From Akkermansia sp. (GTDB taxonomy: Bacteria > Verrucomicrobiota > Verrucomicrobiia > Verrucomicrobiales > Akkermansiaceae): DNA of 43,643 nt. This document shows positions 7,501 through 15,821 of this stretch, one piece after another. Position 1 is the first letter of the stretch. Each line of letters opens with the position of its first letter. Position numbers and translations under genes: made by a program. The DNA lies in assembly GCA_017435505.1 (NCBI GenBank), contig JAFSEZ010000056.1, positions 1 through 43,643 of the forward strand, in the 5' to 3' direction. The notes below the pieces were generated by a model that was not told where the DNA came from, did no database searches, and saw only the letters and a list, made by a program, of their open reading frames with translations.

Positions 7501-8814
7501 GTGAGCGATTGGTACGATAAAGAGCCCGGGCGCAAGCCCTCATTCCGTGATAAGAAACCCCGCCTCGCTGTTGCTGCGCCGCGGTCTGCGCGGCAAAATG
7601 TCGCAGCGGAGATGCCTGAGGGGAGTGAACAATGGGTGCGCCCCTGGGTGCAGCTCAAGTATTTTACATACAATCCGGCGGTGTTTCCGCGCATGCTGGG
7701 AGCAGTAAGCCCCGATGCCGTGAAGGGTGGGCTCATCAATGTGTACGATAAGAATGGCGAGCTGTTCGGTGGCGGTTTTTGGAACCCGCAGAGCCGCACG
7801 CCGCTGCGCATGCTGCGCCATGGCGGCGATGTGTTGCAGGAGGAAGATTTGGAGGAAGCCCTGCGCCGAGCCGTGGCTTGGCGACGCGAGGATTGCCGCT
7901 TGGATGATGTAACCAACGCTTATCGCGTGGTGCATGGTGATTCCGATGGTTTGGGCGGGCTTATTGTGGATCGATACAACGATGTGCTCAGCCTGGAGGT
8001 TACGACCCTGGGGGTGTGGCAGCGCTTGCCTCGTTGGTTGCCCTTGTTGCATGAGCTTTGCGGCACAAGCCGCCATGTGGTGACAGTGGATGAGGCGATT
8101 GCTCGCATGGAAGGCATAGACACTCGCCAAGTACCGCCATGCGACCCCGTGCGCCGAGTGCGCATTGTAGAGCACGGCACCAACTACGAGGTGGATTTTG
8201 CAGAGGGACACAAGACCGGCTTTTTCTGCGACCAGCGTGAGAATCGCCTCAAGCTCTCCCGTTTGGTGCAGGGTAAGAGCATGCTGGATTTGTGCTGCTA
8301 TTCCGGCGGCTTCTCAATCATGGCCAAGCGTTTTGGCGGAGCTGAATCTGTGACTGCCGTTGATTTGGATGAAAAAGCCATTGCTATGGCCAAGCGCAAT
8401 GCCAATATCAACGCTGCCCAAGGACCGCTGCGTATTGATTTTGTGCATGCGGATGCCTTTGTGTATGCCCGCCAGATGGTGCGCAACGGCAAGCAGTTCG
8501 ATGTGGTGCTGCTGGATCCGCCCAAGTTTGTGCTGGGGCGCGATGAGGCCAAGGAAGATGGGCTCAAGAAGTACAACGACCTCAATATGCTGGGGTTGCA
8601 ATGTGTGCGCCGTGGCGGTATTTTTGTGACATGCTCCTGCTCAGGGCTGGTCTCTCCCATGGAGTTTGAGAAGGTGGTCATCAAGGCTGCACAGCGTCTC
8701 GGTCGCAGGTTGCAGATTATGGAAATGACGGGGCCCGGTTGGGATCACCCCTTCCTCTCCACCTACCCGGAGGGGCGTTATCTGAAAGTTATCTGGGCGC
8801 GAGTACTGGTATGA
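7501..8814 (+). CDS. Class I SAM-dependent rRNA methyltransferase, RlmI-like
   Basis: About 437 residues. An N-terminal extension is followed by a PUA-like RNA-binding domain (around WVQLKYFTYNPAVFPRML), an EEHAD-like middle domain, and a Rossmann methyltransferase domain. The SAM-binding motif is SMLDLCCYSGGFSI, the acidic ribose contact is VTAVDLDEKAI, and the catalytic region is VLLDPPKFVLG. CSCSG near the C-terminus matches the conserved cysteine segment of the RlmI/YccW group, which makes m5C in 23S rRNA. The site modified here is inferred. The start is GTG 7501: ATG 7462 lies upstream of the -35 box. The stop overlaps the start of the antiporter gene (ATGA). Confidence 0.88.
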   Translation: MSDWYDKEPGRKPSFRDKKPRLAVAAPRSARQNVAAEMPEGSEQWVRPWVQLKYFTYNPAVFPRMLGAVSPDAVKGGLINVYDKNGELFGGGFWNPQSRTPLRMLRHGGDVLQEEDLEEALRRAVAWRREDCRLDDVTNAYRVVHGDSDGLGGLIVDRYNDVLSLEVTTLGVWQRLPRWLPLLHELCGTSRHVVTVDEAIARMEGIDTRQVPPCDPVRRVRIVEHGTNYEVDFAEGHKTGFFCDQRENRLKLSRLVQGKSMLDLCCYSGGFSIMAKRFGGAESVTAVDLDEKAIAMAKRNANINAAQGPLRIDFVHADAFVYARQMVRNGKQFDVVLLDPPKFVLGRDEAKEDGLKKYNDLNMLGLQCVRRGGIFVTCSCSGLVSPMEFEKVVIKAAQRLGRRLQIMEMTGPGWDHPFLSTYPEGRYLKVIWARVLV

Positions 8815-10559
8815 TTTATACTCTGGCGATAGCACTTGTTCTGTCCCTGATTCTGGGCATGATTGCCCAGCGAATGAAACTGTCTCCCCTGGTGGGCTAT
8901 TTGTTGGCCGGCATCTTGGCCGCCCAGCCTTGGTGGGGGATTAGCGCCGACCCTCACGAAATCATGCACGAGTTCGCCGGTATAGGCGAGGTGTTGTTGT
9001 TGTTTGGCGTGGGTTTGCACTTTCACTTCAAGGATTTGCTGGCGGTGCGCAAGGTGGCAGTACCGGGTTCACTCATGTGTATGACATTGTGGACAGGTAG
9101 CGGTGCACTGGTGTACCATGCCCTTGTGCCGGGGGCAGACTGGGTGGCGGCTCTGTTGTTTGGTATGTGCGTGTGCGTGAGCAGCACGGTGGTACTCACC
9201 CGCGTGCTGGAGGATAGCCGCCTGTTGCATACCCCTTCCGGTCACACGGCAGTAGGCTGGCTGGTGATGGAGGATATCTTCACGATTGTGCTTCTTGTGT
9301 TGCTGCCTGCGGTATTTGTGCTGCCGGAGGGCGGCGGTAAGGCAGTATTCAGCACAGAAGACGTGTGGTCTGCCCTGTGGGGGATGATCTGGAAGCTGAC
9401 GCTCATGGTATTCTGCATTGCTTTTGTGGGCAAGTACCTTATCTCCAAGGTGCTCACATTTGTGGCGCGCAACAACTCCAATGAGCTGTTCACGCTTTCT
9501 GTGCTCACCATTGCGTTGGGGGTAGCGGTGCTCTCGGCAGAGGCGTTCAACGCCAGCATGGTGTTTGGTGCGTTCCTCTCCGGTATGGTGGTGGGGCAGA
9601 GCAAGTTTGCCAGCCGAGCAGCGGCAGATGCCTTGCCCATGCGCGACGCTTTCGCTGTGCTCTTCTTTGTGTCTGTGGGTATGGGCTTTGATTTCATGGG
9701 CTTGGTGGAGAACTGGCAGCTTGCACTTGGTACTTTGGCTCTTACCCTGCTGTGGAAACCGATCAGCGCATATATGGTGATTCGCATCCTGCGCCGCCCC
9801 GGCAGTTTGGGTGTGGTGGTGGGTACTTCTCTCTCCCAGATTGGCGAATTTTCATTCATCTTGGCGGCCCTGGTGGCCGGCGAACGCTTTGGCCTGCTGC
9901 CGCACAGCGCGGTGAATATCATCACCGGCGTGGCCATTGTCACCATCACCATCAATGCGGCGCTTTTCCGCTATGTGCCCGCTCTTATCCGCAAGATGGA
10001 GGACCGCGGGATTGGCGTTTCACGCAACAAGGAAGCGCTGAACATACCGCTCCCCTCCGAAGAACGCGACCGCGTGATTGTTGTGGGGCACGGCCCCTGT
10101 GGTGAGCTGATGACAGATATCCTCACCAGCTACAATTTGGATGTGGTGGTGCTGGAGATGAATATCGACACCGTGACACGATTGCAAAACGAGGGTATGC
10201 GTGTGCTGCACGGGGATGCGCGGTTGCGTTCTATCCTGACCGCGGCCGGTGTGGAGGGGGCCGGTGCCATCATCGTCACCGCGGCAGCGGCACCCGCCAA
10301 GGAGATATTCGAGGCGGCTCGCAGCCTCAATCCCAAGATTGCGGTAATGGCGTATACCACGTACATGCGTAATGCGCAGCTGCTGCGGCACCACAAAGAG
10401 GCCGATGTGTATTCGGGCGAAGAAGAAGTGGCTCTCAGTATGGTAGCCGGTTTGCTGCGGCGCTTGGGTGCTACGGAGGAGCAGGTGTTTACTGCCCGCA
10501 AAGATGCTCGCAAAAAGCTGGCCGACCCCAAGGCGGATGAGGAAGCAAAGATGGCATAA
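8811..10559 (+). CDS. CPA2 cation/proton antiporter with RCK domain, KefB/YbaL-like
   Basis: A 582-residue protein. Residues 1 to about 390 carry the sodium/hydrogen exchanger fold with ILGMIAQRMKLSPLVGYLLAG at the start, a short VSSTVVLTRVLED segment and SLSQIGEFSFILAALV. Residues about 425-540 form a TrkA-N/RCK nucleotide-binding domain: DRVIVVGHGPCGELMTDIL, then VVVLEMNIDTVTRL, and HGDARLRSIL. Such proteins exchange K+ or Na+ for protons and are gated by NAD(H) or other ligands. The glycine loop reads GHGPCG rather than GxGxxG. ATG 8811 overlaps the upstream stop, indicating translational coupling. Confidence 0.87.
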   Translation: MIYTLAIALVLSLILGMIAQRMKLSPLVGYLLAGILAAQPWWGISADPHEIMHEFAGIGEVLLLFGVGLHFHFKDLLAVRKVAVPGSLMCMTLWTGSGALVYHALVPGADWVAALLFGMCVCVSSTVVLTRVLEDSRLLHTPSGHTAVGWLVMEDIFTIVLLVLLPAVFVLPEGGGKAVFSTEDVWSALWGMIWKLTLMVFCIAFVGKYLISKVLTFVARNNSNELFTLSVLTIALGVAVLSAEAFNASMVFGAFLSGMVVGQSKFASRAAADALPMRDAFAVLFFVSVGMGFDFMGLVENWQLALGTLALTLLWKPISAYMVIRILRRPGSLGVVVGTSLSQIGEFSFILAALVAGERFGLLPHSAVNIITGVAIVTITINAALFRYVPALIRKMEDRGIGVSRNKEALNIPLPSEERDRVIVVGHGPCGELMTDILTSYNLDVVVLEMNIDTVTRLQNEGMRVLHGDARLRSILTAAGVEGAGAIIVTAAAAPAKEIFEAARSLNPKIAVMAYTTYMRNAQLLRHHKEADVYSGEEEVALSMVAGLLRRLGATEEQVFTARKDARKKLADPKADEEAKMA

Positions 10560-10771
10560 CCCCCATCCCACGTGTGTCACGCCCGCTCAATCGGGGGGTG
10601 GCTCCGGCCTCATGAAATCTCCGACTGCGTTGTTCGCTGAACGGCGAAACTCTCTCCCTCTCCCCTGTGATTCTGCCATATCTCGGCCGCTTTTCCGGCC
10701 CCAAGCCCGGAATGAAACGCAAGGAAGCTGCCTTATCCCTTCGCGTGGTGGGATAGCAACGATGATGCTAT
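10560..10771. other. Gene-free stretch between the antiporter and the PA14 gene terminator
   Basis: No credible coding frame. Only a weak hairpin is visible: TATCCC at 10734-10739 and GGGATA at 10750-10755. No terminator for the antiporter gene is evident. Confidence 0.5.
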
Positions 10772-10807
10772 AAAAAAGCGCCGGGTTGAGATGACGCTCA
10801 ACCCGGC
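10772..10807 (-). terminator. Intrinsic terminator downstream of the tandem PA14-like genes
   Basis: On the minus strand, GCCGGGTTGAG and CTCAACCCGGC form a perfect 11-bp stem with a 6-nt loop, followed by GCTTTTTT. It begins 29 nt beyond the stop codon at 10836. Confidence 0.88.
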
Positions 10808-10835
10808 AGGAAAAATCAGAGTGTGAATGCTTGTA

Positions 10836-12161
10836 TTAGGGAACGGCCGTCCAGATGAGGGAGTCCGGGTTGTACTTGGGCATCGGCAGACTCTTCATCT
10901 TAAACTTGGTTTTGTTAATCATCTCGAGCAGCTCTTTCTCGTTGGGCATAGAGAAGTTGGTGCGGAAGAGGTCGAAGTGCTGTTCAGGATTGAGCACCTT
11001 GCCGCTCTTGTCGTACTTGGCCTTGCTCTTGCCGTTGGAATCCAGCTCCTCAATCAGCAGAGCGAAACCGAACAGACCACCGATTTCGGACATGCAGATT
11101 TCAATCGGGTATACCTGGCCTTCCTTGACATCAAATACAGTACCGCCTATCAGACCACCGGGGCCGGCGTTCCAGTTGGGAATACCATCCATGGGGATAA
11201 CCTGGTAACCGCGGTGCTTGCTGTCCGTACCGGCCTTGAGGGCATCCTTGTAAGCCTTGGAAGTACCCACGTTTTCGTATTTTCCTTTTTGGTAGGTGCT
11301 GGGGATAATCCAGCCGGCTTCCAGCACGGTTTTGCGGTCGAAGCGCACGCCGAGGAAGTCGTCACCCACGCCGATGAAGCGGAACTTGCCGGTCTTGGGG
11401 GCGCGCACCTTGCCGCGGTATACGAGTACCCACGCCGCCGGCTTGAATGTCTTTTCGTCTTCACCGAAAGCAATGGGAGCATAGCCTGAGTTGCAGCTGG
11501 GCATCATGAAGTTGGAAGCGAAAAGCGGCTTCTTGGCCTTGTAGTAGCGCTCCAAAGAACCGGCAGACCAGTTTTTGGTGAAGTTGTGTACGGCTTCCAA
11601 CAACTTGTACTGGTCGGCTACAACCACGTGCCCTTCGGCATTGACTTTGATGGCATCGCGCGGGGTAGAGCCGGTACGGGTACGCTTGATATCGTACAGG
11701 TTGCCGGTAAGAGCGGAACCGCCGGCAGTGCCGGAACCGAGACCGGAGCCGCCATCACCCAGTCCGGCACCCAAGTCACCGTCCATGGAGAGGCCCATGT
11801 CAATATCGGTGTTGAAGTCTAAGCCTTCGGAGGTGCTGATATTGACGGGAGCCATGTTCACAGCCGTAGCACCCTGTGCTACGATCACGGAGGGGGATAC
11901 CTCAGCGGTGGGGGCAGAGGATTTTTGGGTGAGTTCCTTTTGCACAGGGGCATTGGTGGGCGGGCCATCCTCTGCCGGGGGAACGTAGGAGATGAATTCG
12001 GCCGGGATTTCGCCGGCAATATAGATGGTGGTGAAGACGAGCAGACCACCGCCCAGTAGCATGAAGAGCAGGCAAGCGCCGATGGAGGAGAGCTTGTTGC
12101 GCAGCTCAGCCTTGCGCAGCTCCTTCTCAGCTTCTTCGCTCATTTGGATGTGTAGTGCCAT
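10836..12161 (-). CDS. Membrane-anchored PA14-like domain protein, copy A
   Basis: A 441-residue protein. A charged N-terminal tail of about 27 residues precedes one transmembrane helix (about 28-50), then a Pro/Ala/Ser-rich linker, and a Gly/Asp-rich stretch at about 118-149. The C-terminal domain includes LVYRGKVRAPKTGKFRFIG and GDDFLGVRFDRKTVLEAGW, resembling the beta-sandwich core of PA14/GLEYA domains, which often bind carbohydrate. Topology (short cytoplasmic tail, anchor, long extracytoplasmic part) also recalls TonB-like proteins, but no TonB C-terminal fold is seen. Residues 1-153 match copy B at all but two positions. ATG 12161 is used; the in-frame ATG 18 nt downstream is an alternative. 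Function unknown. Confidence 0.7.
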   Translation of the reverse strand: MALHIQMSEEAEKELRKAELRNKLSSIGACLLFMLLGGGLLVFTTIYIAGEIPAEFISYVPPAEDGPPTNAPVQKELTQKSSAPTAEVSPSVIVAQGATAVNMAPVNISTSEGLDFNTDIDMGLSMDGDLGAGLGDGGSGLGSGTAGGSALTGNLYDIKRTRTGSTPRDAIKVNAEGHVVVADQYKLLEAVHNFTKNWSAGSLERYYKAKKPLFASNFMMPSCNSGYAPIAFGEDEKTFKPAAWVLVYRGKVRAPKTGKFRFIGVGDDFLGVRFDRKTVLEAGWIIPSTYQKGKYENVGTSKAYKDALKAGTDSKHRGYQVIPMDGIPNWNAGPGGLIGGTVFDVKEGQVYPIEICMSEIGGLFGFALLIEELDSNGKSKAKYDKSGKVLNPEQHFDLFRTNFSMPNEKELLEMINKTKFKMKSLPMPKYNPDSLIWTAVP

Positions 12162-12202
12162 AATTCAGGAATTAAGTTGAGGGTTCTTACAGCATGATAC
12201 TA

Positions 12203-12237
12203 CCATTTTGCGCCCGCTTGTGGCGAGCGCAAAATGG
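12203..12237 (-). other. Conserved hairpin upstream of PA14-like copy A
   Basis: On the minus strand, CCATTTTGCGC and GCGCAAAATGG form a perfect 11-bp stem, with a further short CGC/GCG inner stem. It sits between copy B's stop and copy A's start and has no T-run after it. The same structure occurs upstream of copy B. Confidence 0.65.
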
Positions 12238-12280
12238 CGGGGGAGTGTTACAATTGTGTTACAAGGTAACGTCCGTTGGG

Positions 12281-13594
12281 TCAGGGCACAACTGTCCAGA
12301 TGAGAGAATCTTCGTTGTAAGGGATGGCCTCGAACCCGCCGGGTGGCAAACATTTGGCTTCTTTGAGCAGTTTTTCAATTTCTTTTTTGTTGGGCAGGGA
12401 GAAGTTGGTGCGGAAAATATCGTACTTCTTGGCTTTTGAGTTTTTGCCTTTGGTTACTTCTTCGATAAAAAGGACGAAACCGAACTTGCCACCCGGTATT
12501 TCGGATATAGCAATTTCGATGGGGTAGGTCTGGCCTTCTTTCACTTCAAAAATCGTGCCGGCCGTTAATCCACCCAGTTCGTTGTTCCAAATTTTGCATT
12601 CGGGTATGGAATTGATGAGCTCGTAATCTTTGCGGTTGCGGTCGCGCCCACTCTTAAGCAGTTCCTGGTAGTTCTTGAGGTCTCCTGACCCGGAAACCCA
12701 GCACTTGCGCGGGTTTGCTTTGTCCCACAAGGTTGGCAAGCGGTAGCCGGCATCCAGCACGGTTTTGCGGTTAAAACGCACGGCCAGGAAGTCATCCCCG
12801 GTGCCGATGAAGCGGAACTTGCCCGTTTTGGGAGCCCTCACATTGCCACGGTACACGGCCAACCACGCCGCCGGCTTGCAGATCCACTTTTCTTTCGGTT
12901 GAGCCGGGTCGCCCACTTTGTACGCTATGGGACCATAATCCGCCAAGGCTACGGGTAAGTAAAAATTAGATGCAAACAACTGTTGCTTGGAAACATAATA
13001 GCGGCTCAGGGTGCCGGGAGACCAATTGCGCTGGAAAAAGGTGGAGAGTACCTCAATCACCTTATTTTGTTCGGCTGCGCCTTCTTTGAGACCGGTGGGG
13101 GCTCCGCGTTGGGTTTGTTTCAGGTCGTAGAATGTGCCGGTGAGAGCAGAACCACCGGCGGTGCCGGAGCCGAGACCGGAGCCTCCATCACCCAAGCCTG
13201 CGCCCAAGTCACCATCCATGGAGAGCCCCATGTCAATATCGGTGTTGAAGTCCAAGCCTTCGGAGGTGCTGATGTTGACAGGAGCCATGTTTACGGCGGT
13301 AGCACCCTGCGCCACGATGACGGAGGGGGATACCTCTGCCGTGGGGGCAGAGGATTTTTGGGTGAGTTCCTTTTGCACAGGGGCATTGGAGGGCGGGCCA
13401 TCCTCTGCCGGGGGAACGTAGGAAATGAATTCGGCCGGGATTTCGCCCGCAATGTAGATGGTGGTGAAGACGAGCAGACCGCCCCCCAGCAACATGAGGA
13501 GAAGGCAAGCTCCAATAGAGGAGAGCTTGTTACGCAGCTCTGCCTTGCGCAGCTCCTTCTCAGCTTCTTCGCTCATTTGGATATGTAGTGCCAT
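12281..13594 (-). CDS. Membrane-anchored PA14-like domain protein, copy B
   Basis: A 437-residue tandem paralogue of copy A with the same order: short cytoplasmic tail, one membrane helix, Pro/Ala-rich linker, Gly/Asp-rich stretch, PA14-like domain. The core reads LAVYRGNVRAPKTGKFRFIG and GDDFLAVRFNRKTVLDAGY. Residues 1-153 differ from copy A only at positions 33 (Leu for Phe) and 69 (Ser for Thr). From residue 154 identity drops sharply, and this copy has insertions such as VGDPAQPKEKWICKP. The sequence upstream of the start is also nearly identical in both, so the duplicated unit includes the leader. Possible roles are envelope binding or sensing; no partner is identified. Confidence 0.7.
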   Translation of the reverse strand: MALHIQMSEEAEKELRKAELRNKLSSIGACLLLMLLGGGLLVFTTIYIAGEIPAEFISYVPPAEDGPPSNAPVQKELTQKSSAPTAEVSPSVIVAQGATAVNMAPVNISTSEGLDFNTDIDMGLSMDGDLGAGLGDGGSGLGSGTAGGSALTGTFYDLKQTQRGAPTGLKEGAAEQNKVIEVLSTFFQRNWSPGTLSRYYVSKQQLFASNFYLPVALADYGPIAYKVGDPAQPKEKWICKPAAWLAVYRGNVRAPKTGKFRFIGTGDDFLAVRFNRKTVLDAGYRLPTLWDKANPRKCWVSGSGDLKNYQELLKSGRDRNRKDYELINSIPECKIWNNELGGLTAGTIFEVKEGQTYPIEIAISEIPGGKFGFVLFIEEVTKGKNSKAKKYDIFRTNFSLPNKKEIEKLLKEAKCLPPGGFEAIPYNEDSLIWTVVP

Positions 13595-13635
13595 AATTCA
13601 GAAATTAAGTTGAGGGTTTTTACAGCATGATGCTA

Positions 13636-13670
13636 CCATTTTACGCCCGCTTGTGGCGAGCGCAAAATGG
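13636..13670 (-). other. Conserved hairpin upstream of PA14-like copy B
   Basis: This is the counterpart of 12203-12237. One base differs in an arm, but in minus-strand RNA the change replaces a G-C pair by a G-U pair, so the fold is kept. It lies between map and copy B. A TTGCGC/TAAAAT pair with 16-nt spacing overlaps it and could be a promoter. Confidence 0.6.
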
Positions 13671-13691
13671 AGGGGGAGTGTTACAAAAGCG

Positions 13692-14486
13692 TTACAGGGA
13701 GATGCCCAGCTGCTCCGGCAGGGCGATGCGGGGGCGCTCCGTCAGGATTTCGCCGCCGTGGGAGCCCACCGCAATCATGTGTTCAAAGTGAGCAGCCCAG
13801 GAACCATCGCTTGTCACGGCAGTCCAGTCGTCCTCCAGCACTTTCACACGGAAAGACCCCAGGGTAATCATGGGCTCAATCGCCAGAATCATCCCGCGCT
13901 TGAGCCGGGGCAGGGGGTACTTGGGGCGGTAGTTCGGAATCTGCGGTTCCTCGTGCAGGTGCCGACCCACGCCGTGACCCACATAATCCCGCACAATGCC
14001 GAAACCAAAGGGTTTCACGTAATCCTCCACCGCGCCGCAGACATCTGCCAGCGGGGCGCCTTGCTTGGCGGCGGCAATGGCGCGGAAGAGGGATTCCTCC
14101 GTCACGGCCAGCAGACGGCGGGCTTCCTCGCTCACGTTGCCCACGGCCACGGTCATGGCGTTGTCGCCATACCAGCCATCCACAATGGCTCCGGCATCCA
14201 AGCTCACAATATCGCCGTCTTGGATGACGCGCGAGCCGCCGATGCCATGCACCACTTCCTCATTCACCGAGATACAAAGTTGCCCCGGGTAGCCGGCATA
14301 TCCCAAGAACGCATTGCCGCATTTTTCGCGGCGGAAAAGCTCTGCCGCATAATCATCAATCTCCTTGGTGGTGATACCGGGTTTGATGATGGGCATCAGG
14401 TCCATCAAAATACGGGCAGAAACCTCACCTGCTTTGCGCAGCTTGCTGATTTCATTCGGATTGCGTACGGGGATGCGGTCGGCCAT
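13692..14486 (-). CDS. map: Type I methionine aminopeptidase
   Basis: A 264-residue cytoplasmic metallopeptidase that removes N-terminal methionine from nascent proteins. The pita-bread fold ligands are visible in order: Asp in VSLDAGAIVDG, Asp in YGDNAMT, His in YVGHGVGRHLHE, Glu in AIEPMI, and Glu in AHFEHMIAV. The short N-terminus without a zinc-finger extension is typical of bacterial type I enzymes. A promoter with TATAAT ends 9 nt before the ATG. The gene lies between the efflux adaptor and the PA14-like pair, all on the minus strand. Confidence 0.95.
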   Translation of the reverse strand: MADRIPVRNPNEISKLRKAGEVSARILMDLMPIIKPGITTKEIDDYAAELFRREKCGNAFLGYAGYPGQLCISVNEEVVHGIGGSRVIQDGDIVSLDAGAIVDGWYGDNAMTVAVGNVSEEARRLLAVTEESLFRAIAAAKQGAPLADVCGAVEDYVKPFGFGIVRDYVGHGVGRHLHEEPQIPNYRPKYPLPRLKRGMILAIEPMITLGSFRVKVLEDDWTAVTSDGSWAAHFEHMIAVGSHGGEILTERPRIALPEQLGISL

Positions 14487-14495
14487 GGTGCGGGC

Positions 14496-14523
14496 ATTAT
14501 ATCATACCCTGGCTGAAATGCAA
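14496..14523 (-). promoter_or_regulatory. Promoter of map
   Basis: TTGCAT and TATAAT are 16 nt apart on the minus strand, in the gap before ATG 14486. A leader of only about 2 nt is predicted. Confidence 0.65.
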
Positions 14524-14539
14524 TGCCGGTTGGTGCATT

Positions 14540-15655
14540 TTATGGGGCGGTAAAAGAAATTTCTGCGCGACCGGAGGCGGCCATGAGTCCTTGCTGGGTG
14601 CCCTCGGTGATGATGAGGTCGCGTTCATTGACGGCACCGCTCACAGCGACCATGTTGCCTTGGGTGAGCCCGGTGGTCACGGGGATGAGGGTGACGCGCT
14701 CTTTTGCATCTACGCATAGCAGCATGTTTTTACCTTGGATGGAGACAACGGCTTGCTGCGGCACGAGTAGTGCTTTTCGGGGTTTGACAATCTGAGCCCG
14801 CACTCGTACGAACATGCCGGGGCGCAGCAGGTCATCCGGGTTGGGGGCTTGGGCATCCAGCATGAGGGTGCCGGTGGTGTTGTTCACCATGTTGTCTACC
14901 CCTGTGATGGTGGCCGGGGCAGGGAAGGTGGCGCCGTTGGGCAGGATGAGCGTCAACTTGGCACCGGGGCGCAGGGCCCCGCGGGAGCCGCCTTGGTTGA
15001 GCCATTCCTGGCTGGTGATGCTGAAATGAATGCTGATGGGGTCAACGCTGTTGATGAGTACCATGGGCGCCCCTTGGGGGGAAACATAGCTGCCCACATC
15101 TGCTTGGGCAAAGCCGGTGATGCCGTCGATGGGGGCGTGCAGGGTGCAGTACTCCACATCGGTGCGGGCTAAATCGGTGTTGGCCTTGGCGGCCTCCAGC
15201 GCGGCAGCGGCTGCATGTTCACGTTGCACTGCATCGGTATAGGTTTGGCGGGAGATGGAGCCACCGGCCACGAGCGGGCGGTAGTAGGCGGCATTTTGGC
15301 GGGCTTCATCGTAGTTGGCTTGGGCTTGTTCCTGCTGTTGGCGGGCGCGGGCAAGGGCTTGTTCGTAGCGGGTGGGGTCTATGCGGTACAGGATTTGGCC
15401 TTTGCGCACCAATTCGCCGGTGCCGAAGAGTTTTTGGGAGACGTAGCCGCTGACTTGCGGCTCAATTTGGGCAGAGCTGCCGCCATACAATGCGCCAAGC
15501 CATTCCTGGTATTCCGCAACTTCTCCCCACCGGGGATGCTCTACTTGTACTGTGTACACGGGAAGTTGTGCTGTGCGGTCGCTTTGCTTTTTGCAGCCTA
15601 CGCTGCACAGCAGCATGAGACAACCCAGGCAGAAGGTGAGGTGGCGCGCTTTCAT
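14540..15655 (-). CDS. RND efflux membrane-fusion lipoprotein, AcrA/MexA-like
   Basis: About 371 residues. The N-terminus MKARHLTFCLGCLMLLCSVGC is a lipoprotein signal with Cys21 as the acylated residue. Next come the first half of the lipoyl domain (EPQVSGYVSQKLFGTGELVRKGQILYRIDP) and an alpha-helical hairpin rich in Ala, Gln and Arg (about 90-150). The lipoyl second half (CTLHAPIDGITGFAQADVG) and beta-barrel/membrane-proximal domains complete the protein. Such adaptors link an inner-membrane RND pump to an outer-membrane channel. No pump or TolC gene is adjacent; map follows directly. ATG 15724 would add 23 residues that hide the signal, so 15655 is preferred. Confidence 0.87.
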   Translation of the reverse strand: MKARHLTFCLGCLMLLCSVGCKKQSDRTAQLPVYTVQVEHPRWGEVAEYQEWLGALYGGSSAQIEPQVSGYVSQKLFGTGELVRKGQILYRIDPTRYEQALARARQQQEQAQANYDEARQNAAYYRPLVAGGSISRQTYTDAVQREHAAAAALEAAKANTDLARTDVEYCTLHAPIDGITGFAQADVGSYVSPQGAPMVLINSVDPISIHFSITSQEWLNQGGSRGALRPGAKLTLILPNGATFPAPATITGVDNMVNNTTGTLMLDAQAPNPDDLLRPGMFVRVRAQIVKPRKALLVPQQAVVSIQGKNMLLCVDAKERVTLIPVTTGLTQGNMVAVSGAVNERDLIITEGTQQGLMAASGRAEISFTAP

Positions 15656-15748
15656 GGCTGCCGTTGGGATGCCAGCGCGTGGCTTTTGGCTGAATACTTG
15701 TTGGAAAAGATGGGTTGTGTCCATCTTTCATCGGAGAATGTTGTTTTT

Positions 15749-15777
15749 TTGTTAAAATGCATACAAAGTGATAAAAA
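15749..15777 (+). promoter_or_regulatory. Promoter candidate for the M3 oligopeptidase gene
   Basis: TTGTTA and TAAAAA are spaced by 17 nt. The leader would be about 38 nt and contains AAGAGG, a weak ribosome-binding site, 10-12 nt before the ATG. Confidence 0.45.
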
Positions 15778-15821
15778 GAGGCACGCGCTCGCGTATGAAA
15801 TGACAAGAGGCTTTTTTCAAC

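Noticed and set aside
12203..12237. Rho-independent terminator after PA14-like copy B
   Set aside because: The stem is strong, but no T-run follows on the minus strand, and the same structure sits upstream of copy B.
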